Source: Vicia villosa
Taxonomy: Eukaryota > Streptophyta > Magnoliopsida > Fabales > Fabaceae
NCBI RefSeq assembly: GCF_029867415.1
Contig: NC_081186.1
Span: forward strand, 21,455,915-21,519,914
DNA: 64,000 nucleotides
Direction of reading: 5' to 3'
The notes under the pieces are model-generated. The model was not told where the DNA came from, did not search any database, and saw nothing but the letters and a program-made list of their open reading frames with translations. The first letter of the stretch is position 1, and the number at the start of each line of letters is the position of its first letter. Positions 33,311 to 45,125 of the stretch are shown one piece after another. The position numbers and the translations under genes were made by a program.

Positions 33311-36300
33311 TGTCATACCCCAAATTTGTCCTACCCTTTAATTTCTAACTGGCTTAGACTTTTGCATCTCATTTGCATATATCCATCAGGTCATTTAATA
33401 TTTCATGCATCACTAAACCATACTTTGAGACATGGGATCAGAGGCCTTCTAGTGAATTAGGGTTTTATTGGTTTGAGGCTCCTACTTCATATAAACTTGT
33501 TTCAACGGGTTCTTCTATGATTGAATTATGGAATTAGGGTTCTGGTTCATGGATATCGTGGATTTCCTCCCCATCAAGCTTCAAAGTTATTCTTCATCCA
33601 TATTCATCAAATTCAATGGTTAAGGGTTTTATTTCCCTATTTTTGTGGTGATTCAAAGGATGCTGCTCATTAGTGGGACTACAATTCATTGACATTGGAA
33701 TTCATGCAAGAATTTGGACATATATTGTAATTGGGGTATTGTTGCAAGATTGGAGGAAACTATGGCGAACTTTGACTTTCGGTCGAAATCAACCAAAGAA
33801 TGTCGACTCTTGATCAAAGTCACTCTTGAGGCTTTTTGAGATTAAAGGTATGAATGGAGAATGCATTGGGAGTTTGAATATGAAGCATACAAGGGAAAGT
33901 TACGTTTCAAACGTAAAGGAATTCAAATACATGCATTTATTCAAAAACATTTGAACCTCCTTTCAAGAATTCCAAAATTAAAAGCAAGAGGAAAAGAAAG
34001 TTCAAAGTTTGAATTGGAAGAGAATCATTACAAAAGGGGAAAATTTCATCACAAAGCCATTTATATCACACATCCATTACATCTCAAAACCCAAAATACA
34101 TTACAAAAAAATATCTCTGTTACATCCACACCAATTTACACAAAATCTATACAAAAGCTAGAATTCAATCTTCATCTTCCTAATCCTAAATTCCTCTTCA
34201 AGTCCACTCCTGTTCAAAGCTTTATCTTGTCATCTTCAAAGTTTGTGATCTCCACCACTTTTCAAGTCCAAGCAACATCCATTTGCCTTCCAACAAAGCT
34301 CTCGTCCCGTTCCAAATGACGTTCGAAACCTATATCATTAAATCACAAATCAATACAAACATCCAGAAACAGTTCCATACAGTTCAAGACACGCATCGTA
34401 ATGTCATTTACATCAGCCCATTCATTGAATCAGAACCTACAAAAAAATCAGTCCCTGCTACTGTTATTCATCATCCAGAAAAATAAACGAAACAGCCCTG
34501 CACCCATTCTTTTAACCAATTCACATGACATACAAATACATACACTCATGAACAGAAATTGGAAGCAATACGATGGCAAAATAAAACTTCAAATCAGACC
34601 TACGATGCCTTGCCAACGAGCTGCCATATTAAGGGTGATCCACAACCGGGCCACGTTCATTATACTTTCAGCTCCATGCCATAAACCTCATCACTAGCAT
34701 GTTCAAGCTTCTTTTAAGTAGCATCCAAACAAGCTGCCACTTTCCTCATATCCACCTTAATCAGCCCTGTACAAAAGAAGAGAAACAGAAGCATTCAATA
34801 ATTACCAAATCTCACCATAAATCAAAGTTGTTGCCTTCAAGCCTTGTTCAAGAGAAACCCAACACAATAAAATAGCTTGCAGTCATATTTCAGTTTACCA
34901 AACTTGCAGCATAGCTAAACAATTCACATCTAAACCAAAACGAGCTGCTTCCGCCTGAGCAGCAGCAAGGAGGTTAATCCATGTTCATACCATAAAACTT
35001 CTCCACATCCTAGACCTGTACAAGAAATAAATGCCACACATCTAGCTCACCATTTGAAAATATCATTCCCTCCTATGTCGAGCTCGGAATTCTATGCATT
35101 TCATCTCAGCTCACGGAAGACGTACGGCTTCAGTTCATGAATTTGTTCCAAGTCAGCCCTGCACCAACAAGAAGAAACCAGTTCAAAAATAGCCTTCAAC
35201 ACTACAATTCAGCATACCTACATATCATGGAAAAAACCAATTTCAAATCGCAAACTTACTGATTCTCACTAACAAAACAATTTCTAACATCCTTCAAACT
35301 AATCCTAACCGATATAATTAATTCACTAACTGTCTTACTAACATTCACTTCTAATAGTTTCACTAGCTTCTATTAACATTCATCTCAAAACCACTTGCAA
35401 CTAACAACTAATTCCCCAACTGTCAAAACAGTTCCCAACTAACCTATAACTAACTTTCCAGCCATAAACAGTTTCATAACCACCTTTTAACAGATGGCAA
35501 CCGAATCAATAACTGAATCCAAACCAACATAACTAACTGAGTCAGCTTTCTAACAAACTGACTCAGTGAGTGAACTAACCGACTCATTCTTAACTAACTT
35601 CAAAACCGTTCAATCCTCACCATTCATTTCATAACAGAACCGAGCTAATCCTAAGGCTCACACTTCATCCCCTCAGCCTATATAACCACCCTTCCCTCCA
35701 CAATTCAAACACTCACGCCATTTTCTCATTCATCATCTTCACCTCACTCTTCACAATTCCCTTCCACCATTTTCACTCTCACATTCTTCTCTCAACAATC
35801 TTCATCATCTTCACGCCATTCACACTCCACCATTGTTGACACGCTCATTCACACCATTCATTTTCTTCAGCCACTCATCCTCCATCTTCTTCACCCTCTC
35901 ATTCTCAGCTCTCACGCAACAACAACAACCGCGCAGAATTCGCACACAGAAAGAAGAAGAATCAAAGAAGAATAGAAGAAGAATCAAACAAAAGAGAGGT
36001 TGCAACAAGAAAACTCACCACGGAATCTTCATCAGAGTTCATCCTCAATCACAAGATTCATCACCTCCACGCAATTTCAATCTTCAATCGACAATCCGCT
36101 GTTTGCTTCATCATCTCGGCATCAGCGGCGATTCAACGCATACGACGTCATCATCTAACGCCATCTGCTACTTCGAATCGAACAACAACTCAATGTTACA
36201 AATTCAGAAAAAGAAGAAGAATAGAGAAAAATTGAAGCATCGAGAGATCGAGTGAGCAAAGAAGAGAGGTCGAGCGAAGCACGCACCTGAAGATCTTCGA

Positions 36301-37925
36301 ATTTCTGCTATTGACACCTTGAAGAGTCACCGGAAACTCTGCCGGTCGGAACTGTGCGATCGAGGTGAATCGGAGAAGAAAATAAGTTTGAGACGAGAGG
36401 AAGAAGAGAGTATATGTTCGAATTCGTCGCGATTTGTGGCGGTGAAGGAGGGTTTCGATCGGAGATTGTGCCGTTGAACCGCCGCGTCGTTTTGTGTTCG
36501 TTCGTGAAAGAGGGGAAGACGAATTGAGAGAAGCTGATGCGTCACACACAGAGTAACCCTATTCCTCTCTCAATTATCTGTTTTCTTTATTTTTTTTTAA
36601 TTCATTGTTTTTTTAATTATTTTTTTCTGAAAGAATACTTGGAAATGAATCAAAAATGCACTGGGCCACGATTTGCTTTCACACCCCCACCGGGCCCATG
36701 CACACTCCATTTCTCTTTTTCTGGTTTGCTACAAAATTCTGTTGGGCTTAACTCCCATGGGCCCTGCGCCCAGTTTCATGCATGCACCTCTATTTTAATT
36801 TTGCACCCCCCCCCTGTGTACATATCTTCATATTAGTTTTAGGTTCTTTTTCATATAGTTTTGTATGCTCTTTTAGGTAGTAAAAAATAGCAATAAAAAT
36901 CAATAAAACTTTTTAACATTTTGTTAGATTTTTTTTGTTAGTGTTGACATAAAGACTTTCATAAAAATCAATATAAAAATAATAGTACTTTTAATTCACT
37001 TTTGTGCTATATTTTGACTTGTTCTTTTTCATGCTATTTTCAATATTCTACTTAGCGCTTTATTTTTCATGCTTTTTTTTAAATCCTAACCTTAGGTAGA
37101 AACCATGATAATATTAGGTAGAAATTCCCATTCATATTAGGCTAGTTTACTTAGGCTAGTTTCTTTTCTTTTTTCAACATAAAACATCTAAAAATACTTG
37201 AATAAACTCCCATAAAAAATACCAAGAAAACGCATAAAAAATGACTAATAAATACTTTGACTAATAAAAAGGGAATGGAAGCTTGTAACTTCCCTTGCTT
37301 AAGGGATGTTCGAGTGCTTGGAGCTCCCTTGCTTAAGGGTTCCACTCAGGCGTAAGTTCCCAACCTTTAAAAAACACAAACCAAAGAGTAACTCGAGTTT
37401 CCCTTTCTTAAGGGATTTCCTCGAAACACCCAAACTCTCTCTCGCTTCTCTCGCTTTCTTAAGGGCACCGTTATTTCCGCTCCATTGCATCCTAGGCTTT
37501 CCCCTTGTGCAAGAGCGCGAACGTTAACGCCGCCCAACTAAAAAACACAAAAACAAACAGAAACTATGGAGCCGAACTACGGCGCTCTGATTCCTGAAAA
37601 GGATACGTAGGCATCAAGTCGCGGGGCTTGAACGAGCATATTTGTAAATATTTCCTTCTTTTCCTCGTATTTCTTTTGCATGCATTCACATATAGACATA
37701 GACATAGTACACACCCTTTAGATAGAAACAAACATAGGTGGATACCATCGAGTACGATGGGCGCGAGGGGTGCTAATACCTTCCCCTTGCGTAACCGACT
37801 CCCGTACCTTGATTCTCTGGTCGCGAGACCTTGTTCCTTCCTTTGTTAGGTTTTCTGATATTCCTTTCCCTTATGGGATAAATATATTGGTGGCGACTCT
37901 GTTCATTTTTCGCGAGCGTGCGACA
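33311..37925 (+). repeat. 3' LTR of element 2
   Basis: 4,615 bp and collinear with the 5' LTR, with about 19-20 substitutions. TATA at 35679-35685 and U5 hairpins at 37592-37603 and 37745-37760. Confidence 0.95.
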
Positions 37926-37930
37926 CAACC
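37926..37930. repeat. Target-site duplication CAACC (right) of element 2
   Basis: Exact partner of 22871-22875. Confidence 0.95.
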
Positions 37931-38109
37931 CTCTTACCCAAAGATCTCTCCCCCACTTTTAAGGTTATTGCAACTTTTTTCCTTTTCCTACTTTGGAAAC
38001 AATAAAAATTTTGGTCGAAACAAAAGAAAAATCATTTTTTGAGCACTCGAGCCCAAAGAAGGCATCAGGTGTCTCATCCCGAAAAAAGATACGATTTTTC
38101 CCAGCGACA
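37931..38109 (+). repeat. End of the element 1 5' LTR
   Basis: Continues from 22875. It matches the end of the element 4 LTR (about 57800-57978), including GCACTCGAGCCCAAAG, and finishes CAGCGACA. Confidence 0.85.
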
Positions 38110-38115
38110 GAAAAA

Positions 38116-38133
38116 TGGCGACTTCACTGGGGA
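38116..38133 (+). other. Primer-binding site of element 1
   Basis: TGGCGACTTCACTGGGGA lies 6 bases after the LTR. It is tRNA-Arg-like, as reported for Ogre. Confidence 0.75.
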
Positions 38134-38905
38134 ATCATCTTTTTATTGTTTCCAAAGAAAGGGTTATTTCTAATTGTTGTTTTTCATTTTAATTCCTGTT
38201 ACATGTGTGGTTCTTTGGTTCTGTTACTTGTGTGGTTCTGTTACAAGTGATACATTATGGACAAATCCTAACCCGGATTAAGTACACATAAGAATTAGGT
38301 GGAGGGTATAGTCATGTACAGGCGTACGTGAGAATCCTTCCGCTCAGTGGAGGTTCCTTGTTGGTAATATATGTTTAGCATGTTTCGTAGCAAAAACATT
38401 ATTGCTGCATTGAACTGTAGAAGCTGAGTTGGCTGTAGAACCCCAACCCATCCTGGCCTTATTAGGTTGTGGCGCAGAAACGATTCAGGTGAAGACTTGG
38501 ATAGTTGTCATGCGGAGAACCACACTCAGACGAGTTTTTCTTGAGAATATTTCTGGCTCACAAGTTCAGTCGTGCAAGCCGGTAATATCCGAAAGAAGAA
38601 TGTAGACTCTGACGTATCAGTAGAACATGTTGTGCAGGTGATTAACTAGAACTATCCCATTTTTGGTTCTCTGACCTCATGCTCGTGACGCTGGACCTTT
38701 GAACCTATGTTTGTGTACCATGTTTGTGTTACCATGTTTGCAGTACCATGTTTGCGTTACCATGTTCGCTTTACTATGTTTGAATATGTGGCATCCATGC
38801 ATCCATGCATTCATACATTCATTAAAAAACCCATCTTTTTCCATAAAAACATGATTTCTCCAAAGACTTAGAGGATTTTCTTTGCAAACATTATAGGATT
38901 AAGTT
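38134..38905 (+). other. 5' UTR of element 1
   Basis: No gene. It contains a short tandem repeat of ACCATGTTTGCGTT type (38716-38790) and CATGCATCCATGCATTC. The same layout occurs in element 4 (57979-58817). Confidence 0.6.
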
Positions 38906-40435
38906 ATGGAAGGGGTAAAAAGGTATACCAAAAAGTACGGTTTCAAAGCGCCTGATGTGGGAAAACTGATAGAATTAGCATCTTCTGTACAAGATCCTTC
39001 TAATTTTAGGAAAAGTTATGGAAAGCTTTTGCCTATCCTGAACACTCATGTTGATGAAGGACTTCTCAAGACTCTGGTTCAGTTCTATGATCCCGTCTAC
39101 CGGTGTTTTACCTTTCCAGACTACCAGTTGGTACCGACCTTGGAAGAATATGCCAATCTTTTGGGTATTCCTGTGTCTGACAAAATACCCTTCAATGGTT
39201 TGGAAGCCATTCCTAAGTCACACGTCATTGCAGCAAGTATCCACTTGAAGAAATCTGAAGTAGAGAGTAATTGGACTACCAAAGGAAACCTCCCGGGTTT
39301 AACTTCACACTTCCTAATGAAGAAAGCCTTTGATTTCATCGAAACTGGTAGCATGATAGCTTTTGAAGCTATACTAGCCTTGCTCATCTATGGGTTGGTT
39401 CTGTTTCCCAACGTTAACGATTTTGTTGATATTAATGCCATAAAGATCTTTCTGATTGGAAATCCTGTTCCGACTTTGCTTGGTGACATGTATTTCTCTG
39501 TTCATCATAGGAATCGCCAAGGCGGTGGAGTCATTGTATGTTGTGCACCATTGTTGTTCAAATGGATTGTTTCACACTTACCTGAGTCTCCTATTTTCAC
39601 GGAAAACCGAGAAGGCTTACGTTGGCCTCGAAGACATATGTCCCTTACTAATAATGATATTCGTTGGTATACCTTGGCTCGCTGTGGTACAGAAACCATT
39701 GAAAGTTGTGGAGAGTTCGCCAACGTACCCCTCATTGGTGCACAAGGAGGAATTAACTACAATCCGGTCCTAGCCCGACGACAACTCGGGTATGCAAATT
39801 CAGCTAAACCCATTGGTCTCGCAGTGGAATGCTACTTTTATCGAGAAGGGGATGATCCTCAAAGGTTGAAAACAAGAATGGTGAGAGCTTGGTACGACGT
39901 CCGATGGAAAGAAAAAGGTGAGGCAAGAAATTGCATTGCCGTGGACACCTACACCTGCTGGGTAAAGAAAAGAGCAAAGGAGTTTCAAATGCCTTATGTT
40001 TATGAAGAACCCATGTTTCCTGCAGTATCTCAACTGCCCAACATTCCCACTATGGAGGAATACCAAGACACTTTAGCCAAGATGAGGATAGAGAAGGATT
40101 CTTGGGAAGATAAGTTTCGTAAGACCGATGTGGAAAACAGAAAGTTGAAGAAAAGAGTGAAAGATCACGAAGAAACTCTTTATTATCAAGATGGATGGCT
40201 CATGAGTAAAGATGAGAAGATCCGTCAGAAAGACGCTGCAATCAAGAGGTACATCAAAGAAAGCAAGAAAAAGCTTGAAGGCTCAACAAGCAACGCTCCA
40301 ACTCCTGACGATTGGAAGAATGTTGTTGACAAGCTAAGGACCAAAAAGGCCGAATTGAAAGCTCACTATGGGAAAGAAATCCTGAAGCTGAAGCTGCACA
40401 ACGCATTTGGTTCTTCGTCTGATGAAGATGCTTAG
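38906..40435 (+). CDS. Ogre ORF1 protein (plant mobile domain-like, coiled-coil tail), element 1
   Basis: 509 codons, uninterrupted, opening with ATG and MEGVKRYTKKYGF. The N-terminal 350 or so residues resemble the plant mobile domain. Blocks include LVQFYDPVYRCFTFPDYQL, VPTLEEYANLLGIP, an LLIYGLVLFPN stretch, and RRQLGYANSAKP. Residues about 375-480 are highly charged with heptad-like spacing (RKLKKRVKDHEETLYYQ), suggesting a coiled coil. ORF1 upstream of gag is a hallmark of Ogre; its role is unknown. Gag is in another frame, 304 bp downstream. An AATAAA (40511-40516) follows the stop, so ORF1 may have its own 3' end. It is the one main ORF of this copy with no stop, although copies this young can keep a frame open by chance. 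Confidence 0.85.
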   Translation: MEGVKRYTKKYGFKAPDVGKLIELASSVQDPSNFRKSYGKLLPILNTHVDEGLLKTLVQFYDPVYRCFTFPDYQLVPTLEEYANLLGIPVSDKIPFNGLEAIPKSHVIAASIHLKKSEVESNWTTKGNLPGLTSHFLMKKAFDFIETGSMIAFEAILALLIYGLVLFPNVNDFVDINAIKIFLIGNPVPTLLGDMYFSVHHRNRQGGGVIVCCAPLLFKWIVSHLPESPIFTENREGLRWPRRHMSLTNNDIRWYTLARCGTETIESCGEFANVPLIGAQGGINYNPVLARRQLGYANSAKPIGLAVECYFYREGDDPQRLKTRMVRAWYDVRWKEKGEARNCIAVDTYTCWVKKRAKEFQMPYVYEEPMFPAVSQLPNIPTMEEYQDTLAKMRIEKDSWEDKFRKTDVENRKLKKRVKDHEETLYYQDGWLMSKDEKIRQKDAAIKRYIKESKKKLEGSTSNAPTPDDWKNVVDKLRTKKAELKAHYGKEILKLKLHNAFGSSSDEDA

Positions 40436-40739
40436 GATTGTTTAGCTTTTACTTATCATTTGCTTCTGTAAGGAGCTATGCTCCAATGTTGTAACATTTC
40501 CCATTATTTCAATAAAAGAATAGTTTGTGTTCAAATGTTTGCAAGAAAATAATCTTTAAAATGTTTGGAAAAATCATACATTTCTTTTTGCATACATCAT
40601 TCTGCATATCGAGTCTGTTGTATAGAGTCTCATCTTTTGGATCTTTCTCCAATAGATCGTCAAGCTGTCGCGTCTCAAAGTTTCTCCGCGCTCGCAATCA
40701 GATCACAGATACAATACTCGTTCAAGCAGAAGAAGAGTA
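40436..40739 (+). other. ORF1-gag spacer with poly(A)-like signal
   Basis: TGTAACATTT, then AATAAA (40511-40516), then TAGTTTGTGTTC resembles a plant 3' end. An open frame without a conserved ATG runs from about 40525 and ends in TAA, whose last A is the first base of the gag ATG (TAATG at 40738-40742). Both features recur in element 4. Confidence 0.55.
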
Positions 40740-43310
40740 ATGGAACACTCTGAACAAGAGAATATTGAGCTCCGTGGTACAGTGACCACCCGTCAGGAAA
40801 AATTGGAAAGTCTCACTACTCTGGTTGACTCCCTAATGGCCGCACAGAATCAGCAGCCGCCACCCAACAGTCAAGCAACAGTGACATCTGAAGTCACTAC
40901 TCCAGTTTCTACAGTTGCATTCAGCATTCCATCTTTCTCTATGCCAGAAGGTTGGGGCACGCCTTTCAGCTTTGGTGTAGGTTTCCGCCATAATTTCTCT
41001 GGGGTTCAAACAACCACAACTGAAGCGCCTGCAACGCAAGGTTCGGCGTTTATTCCACATTCAGGGGTAACTTTTTCCCAAATCACTGTGGCACTCTCTC
41101 AACCCACTATGACAGTTCCGACCCCTACGGTTCACACTGTTCCTTATGATGGCAATGAGATTTATCATGATCAAGGTGATAGCACAAATCAGTGTAATCT
41201 TGTGGAAGATCTCCAAGAGCAGTTCAACAAGATTCAGCTGGAAGTCAAAGCTATTCGTGGCAAAGATTTGTTTGGAAAGAATGCCCAGGAACTATGTTTG
41301 GTTCCCAGTGTACAAATACCAGCTAAATTCAAGGTCCCTGACTTTGAGAAGTACAAAGGTAGTTCTTGTCCACAAAGCCATCTTGTGATGTATGCTAGGA
41401 AGATGTCTACTTATGCAGATAATCATCAGTTGCTTATCCATTACTTTCAAGACAGTTTGACTGGTGCCGCACTGAAGTGGTACACAGGATTGGATAACAC
41501 CAACATTCGGACTTTCAACGACCTAGGTGAGGCCTTTGTCCGACAATACAAATACAACTCGGATATGGCTCCAGACAGAGATCAGCTCCGATCCATGGCT
41601 CAGAAAGATCATGAAGCTTTCAAAGAATATGCCCAACGATGGAGAGAAACTGCTGCTCAGATTAATCCACCCTTAAAAGAGAAAGAGATGACAAAGATCT
41701 TCTTGAATACTCTTGGCCCGTTTTATTATGAACGCATGATTGCTAGTGCTCCAAGTGATTTCACCGAAATGGTAAGCATGGGGATGCGTCTATAAGAAGG
41801 AGTCCGAACCGGACGTCTAACTAAAGAAGGTGGATCTTCAAGCGGAACCAAAAAGTTCGGAAGTGGTTTCCCAAAGAAGAAAGAACAAAGTGTTGACATG
41901 GTATCCCAAGGAAAGCCAAGAGGAAACGTCAATCGTCAACGTCAAATTGCTGCTATTGCGCCAGTTGTTAATACAGCACCAAATCCGGGATTTACCCCGC
42001 AGTTTCAACAACAACAGCCTCGACAACAGGCTCAACAGTTTAACAACAATCAGAATCGTGTGCAAAGAGCTCCACAGTTTGATCCGATTCCAATGACCTA
42101 CATAGAGTTGTACTCTGCTTTGATTGAAAGAGGTCTTGTTCAAACTAAAGCACCACCACCAGTACCTGAGAAACTTCCATGGTGGTACAAAGTTGAGGTC
42201 TCATGCCTTTATCATCAAGGAGCACCTGGCCATGATCTTGAGCATTGCATAGCTTTGAAATATGAAGTTCAGAGGTTGGTTAGATCTAATCTCCTCTCCT
42301 TCAGAAATTTGAATCCAAATGTGCAAGCAAATCCGCTGCCCAATCATGAAGGGCATGTTGTAAACATGGTGTATGGATGTCCTGGTCCATATCGAGTCTA
42401 TAATATCAACTTCTCAAGAGCAGATTTGGTACAAATGCACGCTACTCTCTGTCAAGGGCAGAATTTTCGCCAGCATCACTACGGTTCCTGTAGCATATGT
42501 TGTGTAGATTCTCATGGATGTTCAATTGTAAGAAGAGATCTTCAAGTCTTGCTAGATAATGGTACTATTCAGATCTACAGAAATAGGAATGAAGATGAAG
42601 TTAACATGATAGGATGTTATCCGCATGAGCTTTTAGTCTCAGATATCAACTCGGAAATGCCTAAAGTTAACGTCATCGTTCCTCATTTCAACATGCCTGA
42701 GCGCATAGAAGTTACCTACAACAAACCAAGGGTTCCTGTTGCTCCTTTGATCATTTGTCTACCTGGACCTGTTCCTTATGACTCTGACAAGGCAGTTCCA
42801 TACAACTACAATGCAACAATGATAAAGAATGGACAAGAAGTTCCTTTACCTACTCTTTCATCTGTCGTGAATATCGCCGATGTGAGTCGAGTAACAAGAA
42901 GTGGACGTGTGTATACTCCACTACCTCCAAAGCAGCCTGTTGCTCCTGGAACCAGGCAAAATCCTGTCAATACACCAGTGGGGAATCCTGTGGAAACTCC
43001 TGTCAGTAATACGAGCACTGATGTTGGCCAATCCAGTGGAACCAATGTCAATCCTGACTTTGACGAAATTTTGAAGCTTATCAAAAGAAGTGAATATAAG
43101 ATTGTGGATCAGCTTATGCAGACTTCTTCAAAAATCTCAATACTTTCGTTGCTTTTAAACTCTGAAGCACACAGGGAAGCCCTGATGAGAGTCTTGGATC
43201 AAGCTTTTGTAGATCATGATGTGACTGTTGATCACTTTGATGGGATAATAGCTAACATAACAGCTTGCAACAATTTAAGCTTCTGTGATGAAGAACTCCC
43301 CGAGGAGGGC
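40740..43310 (+). pseudogene. gag: gag of element 1 (one nonsense codon)
   Basis: The frame starts at the ATG at 40740 (MEHSEQENIELRG), with a short coiled-coil-like N-terminus and a P/S/T-rich linker. The Tat/Ogre gag core follows: ELCLVPSVQIPAKFKVPDFE, then YARKMSTYADNHQLLIHYF and GAALKWYTGLD. A TAA at 41793-41795 interrupts it; element 4 has a sense codon there. The same frame then continues with a Q/N-rich stretch and CLYHQGAPGHDLEHC (about 42204-42248), a Cys/His cluster that may act as a nucleic-acid-binding knuckle. Gag forms the particle and packages the RNA. The stop would remove this Cys/His region and everything downstream unless read through. There is no sharp boundary with the protease. 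Confidence 0.85.
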
Positions 43311-43660
43311 AGAAATCACAACCTTGCTCTACACATTTCTATGAATTGTCAGTCAGATTCTTTGTCTAATGTATTGGTGGACACCGGATCTTCCTTGAAT
43401 GTGATTCCAAAGATGAGTCTTGCTCGTTTATCTTACCGAGGAATGCCTATGAAGTTCAGTGGTGTAGTAGTCAAAGCATTTGATGGATCGTGAAAATCTG
43501 TTATCGGCGAAGTCAACCTTCCCATGACAATTGGTCCACATACATTTCAAATCACCTTCCAGGTAATGGACATTCAAGCTGCTTATAGCTGTCTATTAGG
43601 ACGACCATGGATCCATGAAGCAGGGGCAGTAACTTCTACGCTCCATCAAAAGTTAAAATT
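43311..43660 (+). pseudogene. pro: Aspartic protease domain of element 1 (nonsense codon inside)
   Basis: It is in frame with gag. The active-site triad DTG is encoded at 43380-43388 within NVLVDTGSSLNVIPK. The C-terminal landmark is YSCLLGRPWIHEAGAV (about 43590). A TGA at 43491-43493 replaces a codon that is CGA in element 4, a C-to-T change at a CpG. It lies between the DTG and the domain end, so the enzyme should not be made. The protease normally cuts the gag-pol polyprotein during particle maturation. Confidence 0.85.
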
Positions 43661-44764
43661 TGTAACAAATGGAAAATTGGTAACGATAAGTGGAGAACAA
43701 GCCTTGATGGTGAGCCATTTATCCAATTTCTCTTTCATAAGTGCTGATAATGAGGAAGGAACGCAGTTCCAAGGTCTCTCTTTAGAAGAAGAATCTTCCA
43801 AAAAGAAAGCATCAATCTCTTCTTACAAAGAGGCAGTAAAAGTAGTGAAAGATGGAACTACCACTGGCTGGGGGCAAGTTGTGATCCCTACCAATAATGA
43901 AACCAGAACAGGACTCGGATGTTCACCAATGTTCTCAAACTGCACCAAGAAGGATGAAACCCTTCGTCCGATCAAAGAAACGTTCCATAGTGGAGGGTTC
44001 CTTAACCCAATTCCTCAAGAGGTCAATGTCCTTATTGAAGAATGCATCGAAGAAGGCCTCTCCGATACTGAAGAAGAATGGAAATGTTATCTCAATGACT
44101 CGGGATACATATCTCAGGAAGAACCATATCCTCCTTCAGAGAAAACAAGTGCTAAAGAAATTCCGCCTATTCCTGCAGAGGTCTTGGACACCTTGGGACA
44201 ACCAAGTGGAAAATATGATTTTATGGTGAAATATACTGCACCTGAAAGTTCAAAGATTGCAATTGAAGACATCCAACCAACTGGATGGGGAGATCCCTTT
44301 GAATATAATAGTCAACCAGAAGAGGCTTACCAATACTCTCAATTTTCTCAGCAGCCTGAAATTACTGAAGATTTCAGCTTCAACGCATCTACCAAGATTT
44401 ATAATCCAGAAGATGGTTATTATCACATAAATTCCATTTTTGAAGATGAAGGGGAAGATGGCCCCGCAGTTGACTTGGAAAGTATCTCTGACAATGAGTC
44501 TCTTCATCCTGAGGATTGGGAATTACATCCTGAAAATTCTGAAGATTGTGATTCATCTTATGCTCTTCAAGAAGTAGAAGAAGACCGTTTCAACTCTACA
44601 AAGAACAAGGTTGACAAACCAGGACCTTCAAATCCTGCTCGACCAGCGGTCAATGTCAATACTAAAGATAATTCTGAGGAGAATTTTCCTGAATACATAA
44701 TACACAGAGGAGTTCGTTGCTACTGGAAAGCTGTCGACGTTCCGAATGTTGTTCGCCGCTCAAA
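43661..44764 (+). CDS. Acidic region between protease and RT, first exon end of element 1
   Basis: The open frame continuing from the protease encodes about 370 residues rich in Glu, Asp, Ser and Pro, with no enzyme motif I recognise. It includes TTTGWGQVVIPTNNETRTGL, a conserved region after PR in Tat elements, and many E/D runs. Genomically the frame ends at a TAA (44766-44768). A GT donor at 44765 would join it instead to the RT frame. It may serve as a linker in the polyprotein. It is not expressed in this copy because of the upstream stops. Confidence 0.6.
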
Positions 44765-45125
44765 GTAATCACCTCGCTGTTATTTTGACCTCCTACCTTG
44801 CCCAAAGCAGAGAGATGTTTTATAGGGCTTTGCTTTTAAATGTTTTGCCCAAATAACTTTGTGTATAGGGCTTTGTTTTAAAAGTTTCCCTCTTTGTCCC
44901 GCCCAAGACAAATGAGTTTGTGTTTAGGGCTTTGTTTCAAAAAATGAATCATAAATAAAGTGTCATTTTGAATTCCCTACATTATATGTTTTATTTTTGC
45001 TTTTTTCTGGAAATGGTAATCCTAAAAAACCAAAAAAAAAACCAAAAAAAAAAACTTTTCAAAAAAATCTGCATACACTCTTGCATTCATAAATTTTCTG
45101 AAATAAATATAAATCATATGTGCAG
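44765..45125 (+). other. Probable Ogre intron between pro and RT, element 1
   Basis: Ogre elements are known for an intron between the protease and RT/RH regions. Here a donor GTAATC at 44765 and an acceptor ATGTGCAG ending at 45125 give a 361-bp intron. Joining the flanks brings the gag-pro frame into the RT frame without a stop, entering at FTIDKPIE. The intron holds three T-rich units of about 60 bp, each with GCCC followed by TATAGGGC or similar (about 44799-44930), and A-rich runs at 45030-45066. Other splice sites are possible. Confidence 0.6.

Larger units (their letters stand above)
22876..37925 (+). mobile_element. Element 2: 15-kb non-coding Tat/Ogre-like LTR retrotransposon
   Basis: Complete 15,050-bp insertion into the element 1 5' LTR, with exact TSD CAACC and two LTRs of exactly 4,615 bp. 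By eye the LTRs differ at about 19-20 sites with no indels (about 0.4%), so this is one of the youngest events here. The internal 5,820 bp has a PBS, a decayed gag fragment, repeat blocks and a polypurine tract, but no pol domain. It is a large non-autonomous element. Its LTR start TGTCATACCCCAA and its polypurine region are close to those of the Ogre copies, which may be how their enzymes recognise it. Confidence 0.9.

Noticed and set aside
44968..45125. ATG at 44968 as the RT start
   Set aside because: The first 50 or so codons translate A-rich, intron-like sequence. The reading frame more plausibly enters by splicing at 45126.
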